Source of the DNA: Trinickia mobilis
GTDB taxonomy: Bacteria > Pseudomonadota > Gammaproteobacteria > Burkholderiales > Burkholderiaceae
Direction: 5' to 3'
DNA length: 64,000 nucleotides
Assembly (NCBI RefSeq): GCF_017315705.1
Contig: NZ_JAFLRF010000013.1
Coordinates: forward strand, 1 to 64,000
The notes below the pieces were generated by a model that searched no databases, had not been told where the DNA came from, and saw only the letters and a program-made list of their open reading frames with translations. Below are positions 45,717-54,282 of the stretch, one piece after another. Positions within the stretch are counted from its first letter, which is position 1. Every line of letters starts with the position of its first letter. Position numbers and translations under genes: made by a program.

Positions 45717-46085
45717 ATGACGCCCGTACCGATCGAGATGATCCAGAAGAAAAAGACCGTTGGGGCTGCGTTCACGCTGGCGTGCGACACGTCGGGCCTC
45801 GACGACAAAGAAATCTACATGGCGTTCGCGCCGCCGATCGACGCGGGCTACTTCTCGCGCATGAAAAAGGGCACCGCGACGCTCGATGGCGACCGTGTGG
45901 GCGAGTTCTGCCGGATCGTGAAGAACACCGTCTACCCCGAATGGGTCGCGTTTCAGGTCGGCTGCACGCTGATGATGATCCAGACCGAGGCCGAGCGCTT
46001 GGCGAAGGAGGCGCAGGCCGAGGCCAAGCGGCTGGAGAGCGAGAACAAGCTGCTGCGGCAACTCCTGCAAGGGAAGGCCGCGTGA
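45717..46085 (+). CDS. Putative CII-like / replication-region regulator
   Basis: The 122-residue protein (from ATG 45717, with AGGA before) has TVGAAFTLACDTSGLDDKEI, PIDAGYFSRMKKGTATLDGD, EFCRIVKNTVYPEWVAFQVG and a C-terminal coiled coil. Its place after a tR1-like terminator and the helical, HTH-like middle suggest a CII-type regulator, but homology is not certain. A GTG at 45651 is an alternative start. Confidence 0.5.
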   Translation: MTPVPIEMIQKKKTVGAAFTLACDTSGLDDKEIYMAFAPPIDAGYFSRMKKGTATLDGDRVGEFCRIVKNTVYPEWVAFQVGCTLMMIQTEAERLAKEAQAEAKRLESENKLLRQLLQGKAA

Positions 46086-48598
46086 GCGCGCCAGACTATC
46101 GCGCGTTCCTCGAAGCCAAGGTGCGCATGGCGCACTTCGATGGCTTCGATGTATCACCGGAAGAGATCAATCCAAACCTGAAGCCGCACACGCGCGACAT
46201 CGTGCGATGGGCGCTACAGGGCGGCCGGCGCGCGGTGTTCGCCTCGTTCGGGCTGCACAAGACGGCTACGCAACTGGAGTGCATGCGCCTGATCGGCGTG
46301 CATCGCCCTGGCCTGCGCCTGAACGTGATGCCGCTCGGCGTGCGCCAGGAGTTCCGCCGCGAGATCGAGCAGCGCTTTCGTGACGATTATGCGATCGATG
46401 CGCGGTTCATCCGGTCGGACAGCGAAATTGGCGACGAGCGCACCCTCTACCTGACGAACTACGAGTCGGTGCGCGAGGGCAAGATCGATCCTCGGAGGTA
46501 CCGCGCGGCGAGCCTGGACGAGGCGGATGTACTGCGCAGCTACGGCTCGAAGACCTTCCAGGAGTTCCTGCCGCTATTCGACGGCGTCGAGTTCAAGTTC
46601 GTCAATTCGGCGACGCCCAGCCCGAACCGGTACAAGGAACTGATCCACTACGCCGCGTTCCTCGGCGTCATGGATAGCGGCCAGGCGCTCACGCGCTTCT
46701 TTCAACGCGACAGCGAGAAGGCCGGGAACCTCACGCTCTATCCGCACAAGGAACATGAGTTCTGGCTGTGGGTCGCGAGCTGGGCAGTATTCATCCAGCG
46801 CCCGAGCGATCTAGGCCACTCCGACGATGGATACACATTGCCGGAAATGGACGTCCGCTATCACGAGGTCGCGAGCGACTACGCGGCGGCCGGCGCGGAC
46901 AAGATGGGCCAGGGTCTGCTGATTCCGGATATCGCGATGGGCCTGTCCGCCGCGGCGAGCGAGAAGCGCGGCTCCATGGCGGCGCGCGTAGCGAAGGCGG
47001 CCGAGATTGTCACTGCGGATCCGGACGACCACTTCATTGTCTGGCACGACCTCGAGGACGAGCGCCATTCCCTGCAGGCTGCGATTCCTGAAGCGGTCAG
47101 CGTCTGGGGTACGCAAAACCTCGACGAGCGCGAGCAGCGCATTGCCGACTTCAGCGACGGCGCCTACCGCGTGCTGTCGACCAAACCGATCATCGCTGGC
47201 GCTGGCTGCAACTTCCAGCGCCATTGCCACCGCGAGGTTTTCGCTGGCGTCGGCTTCAAATTCCGGGACTTCATCCAAGCCATCCACCGCGTACAGCGCT
47301 TCCAGCAGTTGCACCGCGTGCGGATCGACATCGTCCACACCGAGGCCGAGCGCGAAGTCGTGCGCAACCTGCAGGTGAAGTGGCAACAGCACATTAAGGT
47401 GGGCGAGAAGATGACAGCGATCATCCGCGAGTACGGACTCAACCAGCTTGCGATGCGCGACGCGCTGGTGCGCTCGATCGGCGTCGAGCGTCTCGAAGTC
47501 AGCGGCCTGGACTTCACGGTCGCGAATAACGACTGCGTCGATGAGGCGCGCCGCCAGCCGGAGAACGGTACCGACCTGATCGTGACGTCGATCCCGTTCG
47601 CGAACCACTACGAGTACTCGCCGAGCTACAACGACTTCGGCCATACCGAGAACAACGGGCATTTCTGGCAGCAGATGGACTTCCTGACGCCGGAACTGTT
47701 CCGGATCCTGCGTCCGGGCCGCATCGCCTGCTTTCACGTCAAGGATCGCGTGCTGTTCCAGAACGTGACCGGACTCGGCGCGCCGTCGATGGACTATTTC
47801 CACGAGGAGGCCTCGCTCCACTTCCGTAAGCACGGCTTCGTGAAGATGGCGATGATCGTCGTGAACACCGACGTCGTGCGCGAGAACAACCAGACGTACC
47901 GCCTGGGCTGGTCGGAGCAGTGCAAGGACGGCACGAAGATGGGTGTCGGCTGCCCGGAATACGTCCTGGTGGTCCGCAAGCCCCAGACCGATCGCAGCCG
48001 CGGCTATGCCGACGAGCCGGTGAAGAAGGACAAGGCGGCCTACACCCGGGCCCGCTGGCAGACGGACGCCCATGCGTTCTGGCGCTCGAGCGGCAACCGG
48101 CTCCTGACCGCCGAGGAAATGGCCAGCTACGGGCCCGCGAAGCTCGCCAAGATGTTCACCGAGTACAGCCTCGCGAACGTCTACGACCACGAGTTCCACG
48201 TGCGCATCGGCGAGGAGCTCGACGAGCGCGGCGCGCTGCCGTCGACCTTCATGAGCCTGGCGCCCGGCAGCCATAGCGACGATATCTGGCACGACGTCAA
48301 CCGCATGCGCACGCTCAACGGCGACCAGCAGCGCCGCGCGGTCGAGCAGCACGTCTGCCCGCTGCAGTTCGACATCGTCGACCGCCTAATCGAGCGCTAC
48401 AGCAACCCGGGCGACCTGGTCTATGACCCGTTCGCCGGCCTGATGACCGTACCGTACCGGGCGCTCCTAAAAGGGCGCTGCGGCGCCGGCAGCGAGCTCA
48501 ACACCGCCTATTTCATGGACGGCGTCCATTACCTCAAGGCAGCGGAGCGCGAGATGTCGATGCCCACGCTGTTCGACTTCGAGGAGCACCCCGCATGA
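46082..48598 (+). CDS. Fusion of SNF2-like helicase and DNA methyltransferase
   Basis: The 838-residue protein has an N-terminal helicase-like part: SFGLHKTATQLE in the Walker A position (His where Gly-Lys-Thr usually has Gly), SLDEADVLRSYGSKTFQEF as motif II, and AIHRVQRFQQLHRVRIDIVH as motif VI near 390-410. The C-terminal half is a DNA methyltransferase with DLIVTSIPFANHYEYSPSYN (catalytic motif IV, TSPPY variant) before the SAM motif VYDPFAGLMTVPYRAL, giving a permuted order. GTG 46082 overlaps the previous stop. It probably methylates phage or host DNA; the target sequence is unknown. Confidence 0.82.
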   Translation: MSAPDYRAFLEAKVRMAHFDGFDVSPEEINPNLKPHTRDIVRWALQGGRRAVFASFGLHKTATQLECMRLIGVHRPGLRLNVMPLGVRQEFRREIEQRFRDDYAIDARFIRSDSEIGDERTLYLTNYESVREGKIDPRRYRAASLDEADVLRSYGSKTFQEFLPLFDGVEFKFVNSATPSPNRYKELIHYAAFLGVMDSGQALTRFFQRDSEKAGNLTLYPHKEHEFWLWVASWAVFIQRPSDLGHSDDGYTLPEMDVRYHEVASDYAAAGADKMGQGLLIPDIAMGLSAAASEKRGSMAARVAKAAEIVTADPDDHFIVWHDLEDERHSLQAAIPEAVSVWGTQNLDEREQRIADFSDGAYRVLSTKPIIAGAGCNFQRHCHREVFAGVGFKFRDFIQAIHRVQRFQQLHRVRIDIVHTEAEREVVRNLQVKWQQHIKVGEKMTAIIREYGLNQLAMRDALVRSIGVERLEVSGLDFTVANNDCVDEARRQPENGTDLIVTSIPFANHYEYSPSYNDFGHTENNGHFWQQMDFLTPELFRILRPGRIACFHVKDRVLFQNVTGLGAPSMDYFHEEASLHFRKHGFVKMAMIVVNTDVVRENNQTYRLGWSEQCKDGTKMGVGCPEYVLVVRKPQTDRSRGYADEPVKKDKAAYTRARWQTDAHAFWRSSGNRLLTAEEMASYGPAKLAKMFTEYSLANVYDHEFHVRIGEELDERGALPSTFMSLAPGSHSDDIWHDVNRMRTLNGDQQRRAVEQHVCPLQFDIVDRLIERYSNPGDLVYDPFAGLMTVPYRALLKGRCGAGSELNTAYFMDGVHYLKAAEREMSMPTLFDFEEHPA

Positions 48599-48831
48599 CA
48601 GCCAACCGGAAAGTGCGGCCACTGACGGCCGACGAGGGCGTGATCGCCGAGCGTCTGCGTCGCATCGTGTCGACGCGCGACGCCTTCCCGATCCGTGACC
48701 CGGATCTCGCCGCGGTGATGGAGCTGCTGCATCGCATGGCGTCGACTGGGACGCTGGCGACGCTGCAATGGATGGCAGGCGACGCGATCGTGAAGCTGCG
48801 CGCGTACGTGGTGAAGCAACAAGCCGAGTAA
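48595..48831 (+). CDS. Small phage protein (78 aa)
   Basis: It starts MTANRKVRPLTADEGVIAER, helical, with RMASTGTLATLQWMAGD. ATGA-coupled to the helicase-methyltransferase gene. No family recognised. Confidence 0.65.
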   Translation: MTANRKVRPLTADEGVIAERLRRIVSTRDAFPIRDPDLAAVMELLHRMASTGTLATLQWMAGDAIVKLRAYVVKQQAE

Positions 48832-48844
48832 CTGAAGGTCCGCC

Positions 48845-49816
48845 ATGAGCGAAGCCGTAAAACCCGAGAAGCGTGCCCGATTCCGCAAGATCGAAGTGCG
48901 GATGTGGGGCGACGAGAAGTTCTGCAAGCTGACGCCGATCCCGCCGTGCGGCCAGGGTCTCTGGGTCTATCTGTTGACTGGACCGCATACCGGACCGATC
49001 CCGGGAATCTTCCGCATCGGTCGCGCTGCGATGGCCGAAGAGTTGAACTGGGACATCGAAGCCTTCGACGAAGCCTTCCGGGAAGCCTTCCAGCAAGGCA
49101 TCGTGAAAGCCGACTGGAAAGCCAAAGTCGTGTGGATTCCGAACGCTGTTGCGTGCAACCGTCCGGAGTCGCCTAACGTCGTCACATCGTGGGGTTCCGA
49201 GTGGGAATTGATCCCCGAGTGCGACCTGAAACGCGAGTCGTACGAATCGTTGAGAGCCAATATCTGTGGGCTTGGAGAGGCTTTCGCCAAGGCTTTCGAT
49301 AGGGCTTTCTCTAAGCCTTCCGGAAAGGCTTCGGTTAAGCCTTCCGGAAAGACTTCCCTTAATCAGGAGCAGGAGCAGGAGCAGGAGCAGGAGAAAAACA
49401 CAGAGGCTAACGCCTCTGTCGACAGCGGCAAAGTCGCGCCGCCTGTCGACCTGCTCGGCCACGTGCCTGCACCTTCCTTGGTTTGCCCCGCTCAACGCAT
49501 CGTTGACGCCTATCACGAACTCATGCCGGACAACCCCCGCGTGAAGAACCTTAGCGACGCCCGGCGCAAGAACATCGCCGCTCGGTGGAAAGAGGCGGCG
49601 AAGCTGAAGTGCCGACCGTTCGGCTATGAAACCGTCGAAGCTGGCATGGTGGCCTGGCGCAAGTTCTTCACGGTATGCGCGCAATCGGACTTCCTGACTG
49701 GCAAAGCGAAGCCACAGCCCGGTAAGCCGCCGTTCCTGGCCGACATCGACTGGGTGATGAACGCGGCGAACTTCACCAAGATCCTCGAGAACAAGTACCA
49801 CCGGGAGGCTGCGTGA
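48845..49816 (+). CDS. O-like phage replication initiator
   Basis: The 323-residue protein has a winged-helix-like N-terminal region (about 10-110: FRKIEVRMWGDEKFCKLTPI, GIFRIGRAAMAEELNWDIEA), a repetitive middle (about 140-185, with EAFAKAF units and a QEQEQEQE stretch) and a C-terminal domain (about 215-300) with RIVDAYHELMPDNPRVKNLS. It is followed by dnaB, as O and P or O and DnaB-like genes are in lambdoid phages. The repeats in the middle may be the origin. Confidence 0.75.
   Translation: MSEAVKPEKRARFRKIEVRMWGDEKFCKLTPIPPCGQGLWVYLLTGPHTGPIPGIFRIGRAAMAEELNWDIEAFDEAFREAFQQGIVKADWKAKVVWIPNAVACNRPESPNVVTSWGSEWELIPECDLKRESYESLRANICGLGEAFAKAFDRAFSKPSGKASVKPSGKTSLNQEQEQEQEQEKNTEANASVDSGKVAPPVDLLGHVPAPSLVCPAQRIVDAYHELMPDNPRVKNLSDARRKNIAARWKEAAKLKCRPFGYETVEAGMVAWRKFFTVCAQSDFLTGKAKPQPGKPPFLADIDWVMNAANFTKILENKYHREAA
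49275..49393 (+). repeat. Candidate phage replication origin (iteron-like repeats inside the O-like gene)
   Basis: Three near copies of AGGCTTTCGCC-like units (49277-49312) lead into two AAGCCTTCCGGAAAG units (49313-49352) with inverted arms AAGCCTT/AAGGCTT, then five CAGGAG copies (49364-49393). Lambda ori is likewise a run of repeats inside gene O. No AT-rich melting stretch stands out. Confidence 0.45.
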
Positions 49817-50811
49817 CAGATCGACCGATCCTCCACGTCGTTTCGATGTCCGGCGGCAAGGACAGCACTACGACCGCGCTGTTGGCAATCGAGATGCACG
49901 GCCGCGAGAACTGCCGCTTCGTCTTTGCCGATACCGGCAACGAGCACGAGATCACCTACGAATATGCGCTGGAATATCTGCCGCGCGCGTTGGACATCAC
50001 GGTCGACGTCGTGCGAGCGGATTTCTCCGCTGAGTTCGAGGTGAAGCGTCGGAACCTGGCGCGTATCGCGGCGGGCGAGCCGGAGTCGGCGGTCTATGGG
50101 CGCCGGAAGTTCAAATACGCATGGACGCAAGAGGCAGCTACTCGTGCGCTCGAACTGCTGCATCCGACCGGCAATCCCTACCTTGATCTCTGCATGCTCA
50201 AAGGCGGCTTTCCTTCGCGGAAGCGCCAGTTCTGCACGCAGTACCTGAAGACCGAGCCGCTGACCGAATACGCGCTTGAGCGCATCGACGAAGGTCACGC
50301 GGTCTGGTCATGGCAGGGAGTTCGCATCGACGAAAGTGAATCGCGCCGCACGCGGCTGCAAGGCACCGGAGCATGCGTGAAGGGCTTCGAGGTGGTAGGC
50401 GGCGGTCTGTTCATCAACCGGCCGATCCTCCGCTGGCACGTCGCAGACGTCTTCGAAGCGCACGCGCACGCTGGCATCAAGCCGAACCCGCTCTACCTCC
50501 AGGACATGACGCGTGTCGGGTGCATGCCCTGCATCAACTGTTCGAAGGATGAGCTATCCGCAGTCGCGCGTCGTTTCCCTGAGCACATTGAGCGCATCGC
50601 CGAATGGGAGCGGCTCGTCTCGAGCGTCTGCCGCGCGGAATCGCCAGTCTCGTTCTTCCACCTCGGCACGAAAGGACATCGCGGCCAGTCATCGACGATC
50701 TGGAGCGTGGTCGACTGGGCGAAGACCACGCGCGGTGGCCGTCAGTACAACCTGCTCGCTGATGCCACTGAGCCGACGGCCTGCTCCTCTTCCTACGGAC
50801 TTTGCGAATGA
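49813..50811 (+). CDS. PAPS-reductase-family protein (PP-loop ATPase)
   Basis: The 332-residue protein has the PP-loop SMSGGKDSTTTALLA near residue 11, FVFADTGNEHEITYEYALEY, RKRQFCTQYLKTEPL and Cys-rich GCMPCINCSKDE near residue 237. This is the phosphoadenosine-phosphosulfate-reductase-like family found in phages and in DndC/IscS-linked sulfur systems. The real reaction could be sulfur or nucleotide chemistry on DNA or tRNA. GTG start overlaps the O-like stop. Confidence 0.8.
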   Translation: MTDRPILHVVSMSGGKDSTTTALLAIEMHGRENCRFVFADTGNEHEITYEYALEYLPRALDITVDVVRADFSAEFEVKRRNLARIAAGEPESAVYGRRKFKYAWTQEAATRALELLHPTGNPYLDLCMLKGGFPSRKRQFCTQYLKTEPLTEYALERIDEGHAVWSWQGVRIDESESRRTRLQGTGACVKGFEVVGGGLFINRPILRWHVADVFEAHAHAGIKPNPLYLQDMTRVGCMPCINCSKDELSAVARRFPEHIERIAEWERLVSSVCRAESPVSFFHLGTKGHRGQSSTIWSVVDWAKTTRGGRQYNLLADATEPTACSSSYGLCE

Positions 50812-52205
50812 ACGCGCGAGAACTTCCTGATGACGATTCCGGCGTCCGCGTGCCGCCGCACAGCATCGAGATGGAGCAGTCGGTGCTCGGCGCGCTGATG
50901 CTCGATAACGAGGCGATCGACCGGATCGGCGAGCTGCGCGCCGAGCACTTCTACCGCTACGAGCATCGCCTCATCTTCAACTCGATCGCCAAGCTGATCA
51001 TGTCGAACCGCGCGGCCGACGTGATGACGGTCTATGAAAGCCTGGGCGCTTCAGGGCATGTCGATCAGACCGGCGGCCTCAAGTACCTGAACTCCATCAC
51101 CGGCAACACCCCGGGCGCCGCGAACATCTTTCGCTACGCGCAGATCGTTATCGACCGCGCCAAGATGCGGAAGCTGATCACGGCGGCCGACGAAGTCTCT
51201 GCCGAGGTGTTCACCCGAAATGGCAAGACGGTCGATGAGCTGATCGCCTACGCGCAAGAGAAGTTCGAGCCGCTGTCGGAAGGGATCACGGGGGGCATGA
51301 AGCAAGTTGGCCCGCTTCTCACTGCAGTGGTCGAACGGATGGATCGCGAATACCACGGCGAAGCGTCGACAGCGCTCTCGACCGGCCTGCGCGAGCTCGA
51401 CTTCAAGCTCGGTGGCGGTCTGTACGACGGCGAACTGGTCATCGTGGCCGGACGACCGTCGATGGGCAAGACGGGACTGGCGATGGCGATCGGTGAGCAC
51501 GTGGCCGAGCAGTACGGGCCTGTCGCGGTCTTTTCGCTGGAAATGCCCGGAGAGCAGCTGATACAGCGCGCGCTCTCGCGCCACGGCGATCTCCCGCTGC
51601 ACGTGATCCGAAACGGCTCGCGCATGACCGATGCGGACTGGCCGAGGGTCACCCATGCCGTCCAGATCGTCTCCGAACTGCCGCTGCTGATCGACGACAC
51701 CGCCGGGCTGTCGATGCCTGAGATCGCGAGCCGTAGCCGTGCCGTGAAGCGGAAGTACGGGCTGAAGCTGGTCATCGTGGACTACCTACAGCTGATGACC
51801 GGCGGACCGGACGAGCGCCACGACCTGCGCATCGGTAGCTACTCGGCAGGCCTGAAGGCGCTGGCGAAGCAGCTAGGCGTGCCGGTGATCGCCTTGTCCC
51901 AGCTGAATCGCGCGCTCGAGCAGCGCCCTAACAAGCGGCCGATCATGGCCGACCTTCGCGACTCAGGCGCGCTCGAACAGGACGCCGACACGATCCTGAT
52001 GCTGTACCGCGACGAGGTCTATCACGAGAACACCTCGGACAAGGGCGTCGCCGAGGCAATCATCGCCAAGCAGCGCAATGGCGCGCTCGGGACTGCATAC
52101 CTGTCGTTCGTGCACGAGCAGGCGCGCTTCTCTGACATGCCAATGGGCTACATGCCTGCACCGCGTACGCCGCCATCAAAGCCGAGGGGATTCTCAGATG
52201 ACTGA
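50808..52205 (+). CDS. dnaB: Replicative DNA helicase DnaB
   Basis: The 465-residue protein has the DnaB N-terminal domain (HSIEMEQSVLGALMLDNEAI) and C-terminal RecA-like domain with Walker A GRPSMGKTG, Walker B LKLVIVDYLQLMTG, and DLRDSGALEQDADTILMLYR. It is a phage-encoded copy of the host fork helicase, loaded probably by the O-like protein. ATG 50808 overlaps the previous stop. Confidence 0.95.
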   Translation: MNARELPDDDSGVRVPPHSIEMEQSVLGALMLDNEAIDRIGELRAEHFYRYEHRLIFNSIAKLIMSNRAADVMTVYESLGASGHVDQTGGLKYLNSITGNTPGAANIFRYAQIVIDRAKMRKLITAADEVSAEVFTRNGKTVDELIAYAQEKFEPLSEGITGGMKQVGPLLTAVVERMDREYHGEASTALSTGLRELDFKLGGGLYDGELVIVAGRPSMGKTGLAMAIGEHVAEQYGPVAVFSLEMPGEQLIQRALSRHGDLPLHVIRNGSRMTDADWPRVTHAVQIVSELPLLIDDTAGLSMPEIASRSRAVKRKYGLKLVIVDYLQLMTGGPDERHDLRIGSYSAGLKALAKQLGVPVIALSQLNRALEQRPNKRPIMADLRDSGALEQDADTILMLYRDEVYHENTSDKGVAEAIIAKQRNGALGTAYLSFVHEQARFSDMPMGYMPAPRTPPSKPRGFSDD

Positions 52206-52713
52206 TCTCGTAACCGAATTCGACGTCGAGTATGTGGGCGCCAACCCGACGCTCAATATCCTCGCGCTCGACCTTGGAACCTATTGCGGCTGGGCACTCG
52301 CGCGCGGCGCCGCGATGACCTACGGCACCTCTGTGTTCGCGCCGAAGCGGCACGACGGGCCCGGTCAACGGTGGCTGAAATTCCGCGCGATGCTCGCGCG
52401 CCTCTACAACACGGCCGGCGAGCTTCACGCCATCTACTACGAGGACGTGAAGAACCACGCCGGCACGCAGGCGGCGCACTGCTACGGTGGATTCGAATCC
52501 CAGCTGCAGGTCTTCTGCGACATCAACCGAGTGCGCCTGGTCGGCGTGGGCGTGGGCCAGATCAAGAAGGCCTGGACCGGGCGCGGCAACTCGAACAAGG
52601 ACGAGATGATCGACGAGGCGCGCCGCCGCGGCTTCAAGGTGTCGGCGGACGCCGACGACACGGCTGATGCGCTGGCGATCCTCAACCTGGCGATGAAAGT
52701 GGAGACGAAGTGA
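52198..52713 (+). CDS. RuvC-like Holliday junction resolvase
   Basis: The 171-residue protein has LNILALDLGTYCGWALARG (first acidic residue), IYYEDVKNHAGTQAAHCYGG (second), NSNKDEMIDEARRRGF and the C-terminal DADDTADALAILNL (last acidic residues), as in RuvC-type RNase H folds. It would resolve phage recombination intermediates. Its start lies 8 bases inside dnaB. Confidence 0.82.
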   Translation: MTDLVTEFDVEYVGANPTLNILALDLGTYCGWALARGAAMTYGTSVFAPKRHDGPGQRWLKFRAMLARLYNTAGELHAIYYEDVKNHAGTQAAHCYGGFESQLQVFCDINRVRLVGVGVGQIKKAWTGRGNSNKDEMIDEARRRGFKVSADADDTADALAILNLAMKVETK

Positions 52714-53249
52714 TGGGAAAGCGCGCTGGATACCGGTTCTGGACGGTTCAAGAAGAAAAGCAGCTTCGCGAGCTGTGGGCCACGCAGACGCCGATCAAAG
52801 AGGCGATGCACATGTTCGGCGATCGCTCGTATCAATCGGTGATCGGGCACGCCATACAGATGGGCTTGGGGCGCAGGCCGATTCCAGTGCGTTCGAAGTT
52901 CTCCGCAGCATGGGAACAGATCCGGCGCGAGCTTGAGAAGGGAAAGCCGCTGACGTCCCGAGAGCTCGCCGAGTTGACGGGAGGATGCCAGCGCAACGTT
53001 ACGGACGTGCTCAAAGCGCGCTGCACCGGAGAGGATCAGCAGGTCTACGTTCTTCGCTGGAAGCGGGCCGGGCGCGCTTATTTGTGGACCGAACTGTGGA
53101 TGCTCGGTGACGGTGAAAACGCGCCCAGGCCGCGGCGTGTCACCCAAGACGACATCAACCGTCGGCGCCGCGAACGCCGTGCGGCGCTCGCGCACCTGAG
53201 TGCTGGTCACCAGTTCGGCGCTGCTGTCGAGCAGCTGAAGGCTGCCTGA
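52713..53249 (+). CDS. Phage DNA-binding protein with Myb/SANT-like start
   Basis: The 178-residue protein starts MGKRAGYRFWTVQEEKQLRE, a Myb/SANT-like helix (YQSVIGHAIQMGLGRR), followed by a second HTH (PLTSRELAELTGGCQRNVTD). The C-terminus is basic (NRRRRERRAALAHL). Likely a transcription or replication regulator. ATG 52713 overlaps the previous stop (TGATG); a GTG at 52710 is in frame. Confidence 0.65.
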   Translation: MGKRAGYRFWTVQEEKQLRELWATQTPIKEAMHMFGDRSYQSVIGHAIQMGLGRRPIPVRSKFSAAWEQIRRELEKGKPLTSRELAELTGGCQRNVTDVLKARCTGEDQQVYVLRWKRAGRAYLWTELWMLGDGENAPRPRRVTQDDINRRRRERRAALAHLSAGHQFGAAVEQLKAA

Positions 53250-53770
53250 TGGAACGCCTCATCGTCGACGGCCGCGTCTCCGACATCGCCGCTGGTGCTC
53301 CGGTGCCGCTGCAGTGGACGGAAGGCTATGCGGTGCTGCCGGCATTCGGGCGGCGCGCGCACTGGTTCAAGCGCGATGCGCCGCGCGCGGTGTCGATCGA
53401 CGGCGTGCCGATGCTGATCACGCCGGTCGCCGCCGCGTGCGGGCATACGCGGTTTGAAGTCGGCGCAGTCGGCCTGATGCAGCCCGGGCGAGTTCGAAGT
53501 GTGTCAGCGCTGCGCGGCGGCGCGAGGAGAGAAGGGATGAGCTTCACCATCCACCTCGGCGAGAACGTCATCTACACGAAGGACGGCGGCGCGCCGCTGC
53601 ACCCGAAACAGACGGTCTTGCTGTATGAGGGATTGTTCACTCTGCCGGACCACTGCGAGGAGACGGTCGGCTCGGAACGCCTCTTACGCAGCTGGCGCAT
53701 CCCGACGCACGGCGGTCACTACCTGCTGCGCGAGTTCCTGCCGTCATCGGCAAAAGGATGGCCCTGGTGA
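53249..53770 (+). CDS. Phage protein, possibly two genes joined by a frameshift
   Basis: As read, the frame encodes 173 residues from ATG 53249 (MERLIVDGRVSDIAAGAPVP). Near residue 79 the frame passes through CCCGGGCGAG (53483-53492). One base fewer in GGG would give PGEFEVCQRCAAARGEKG and then a stop at 53540. That stop overlaps an ATG at 53537 with good upstream purines, which starts MSFTIHLGENVIYTKDGGAP in the same frame as the long reading. The change restores a C..H..C..C zinc pattern. Confidence 0.55.
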   Translation: MERLIVDGRVSDIAAGAPVPLQWTEGYAVLPAFGRRAHWFKRDAPRAVSIDGVPMLITPVAAACGHTRFEVGAVGLMQPGRVRSVSALRGGARREGMSFTIHLGENVIYTKDGGAPLHPKQTVLLYEGLFTLPDHCEETVGSERLLRSWRIPTHGGHYLLREFLPSSAKGWPW

Positions 53771-53967
53771 GCACGAACGTCCAAGTTTCTGAACTCGATC
53801 GGCTGATGTGCGACATGTGGAACCGCCACTCGATCGCGCCGACTTGCCTGATCGTCGCGCCGAAAGCCGAGCGCACGCTGATGCGGATCATCTTCCCGCC
53901 GCTGCCGATCGCGCGTACGTCGAAGATGCGCCGCCTTCGCAAGCTCAAGTACCGGCGGCGTCCGTGA
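53767..53967 (+). CDS. Small phage protein (66 aa)
   Basis: It starts at GTG 53767 (STNVQVSELDRLMCDMWNRH), with a basic C-terminus (RRLRKLKYRRRP). GTGA overlap with the previous stop; an in-frame ATG at 53758 is an alternative. No family recognised. Confidence 0.6.
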   Translation: MSTNVQVSELDRLMCDMWNRHSIAPTCLIVAPKAERTLMRIIFPPLPIARTSKMRRLRKLKYRRRP

Positions 53968-54017
53968 GCAAGCTGAAGAAAGTCTCTGAACCCGTTCCAA
54001 CCGAAAGGAGAGAGTGA
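53964..54017 (+). CDS. Tiny coupled open frame (17 aa)
   Basis: GTG 53964 overlaps the previous stop and its own stop overlaps the next ATG. The frame is MSKLKKVSEPVPTERRE. Support is limited to this end-to-end coupling; it may be only a translational bridge. Confidence 0.25.
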   Translation: MSKLKKVSEPVPTERRE

Positions 54018-54277
54018 TGGATGCAAGCGCTGAAATGCCGAAGTACGTATGTCACAAAAAAGTTTGGGCACTGAAGATCAAGTCAATCCAAGGCGATGGA
54101 ATCCTCGGAGAGTTTGAAATCACGCCCGAGGATGAGGGTTATGCGCCATTCCTAGTGCCCGATTCCTACGTCACGAAACACAACCCGCAAGTCGGCGGCT
54201 ACTACGTGGTGTACGAGGACGGCTACAAGTCTTACTCGCCCGCCAAGGCATTTGAAGACGGCTACACGCGGATCTGA
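54017..54277 (+). CDS. Conserved phage protein (86 aa)
   Basis: The frame contains MPKYVCHKKVWALKIKSIQG, a well-conserved phage motif of unknown function, followed by an acidic-aromatic C-terminus (YVVYEDGYKSYSP). AAAGGAGAGAG precedes ATG 54017. Confidence 0.8.
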   Translation: MDASAEMPKYVCHKKVWALKIKSIQGDGILGEFEITPEDEGYAPFLVPDSYVTKHNPQVGGYYVVYEDGYKSYSPAKAFEDGYTRI

Positions 54278-54282
54278 AGACC

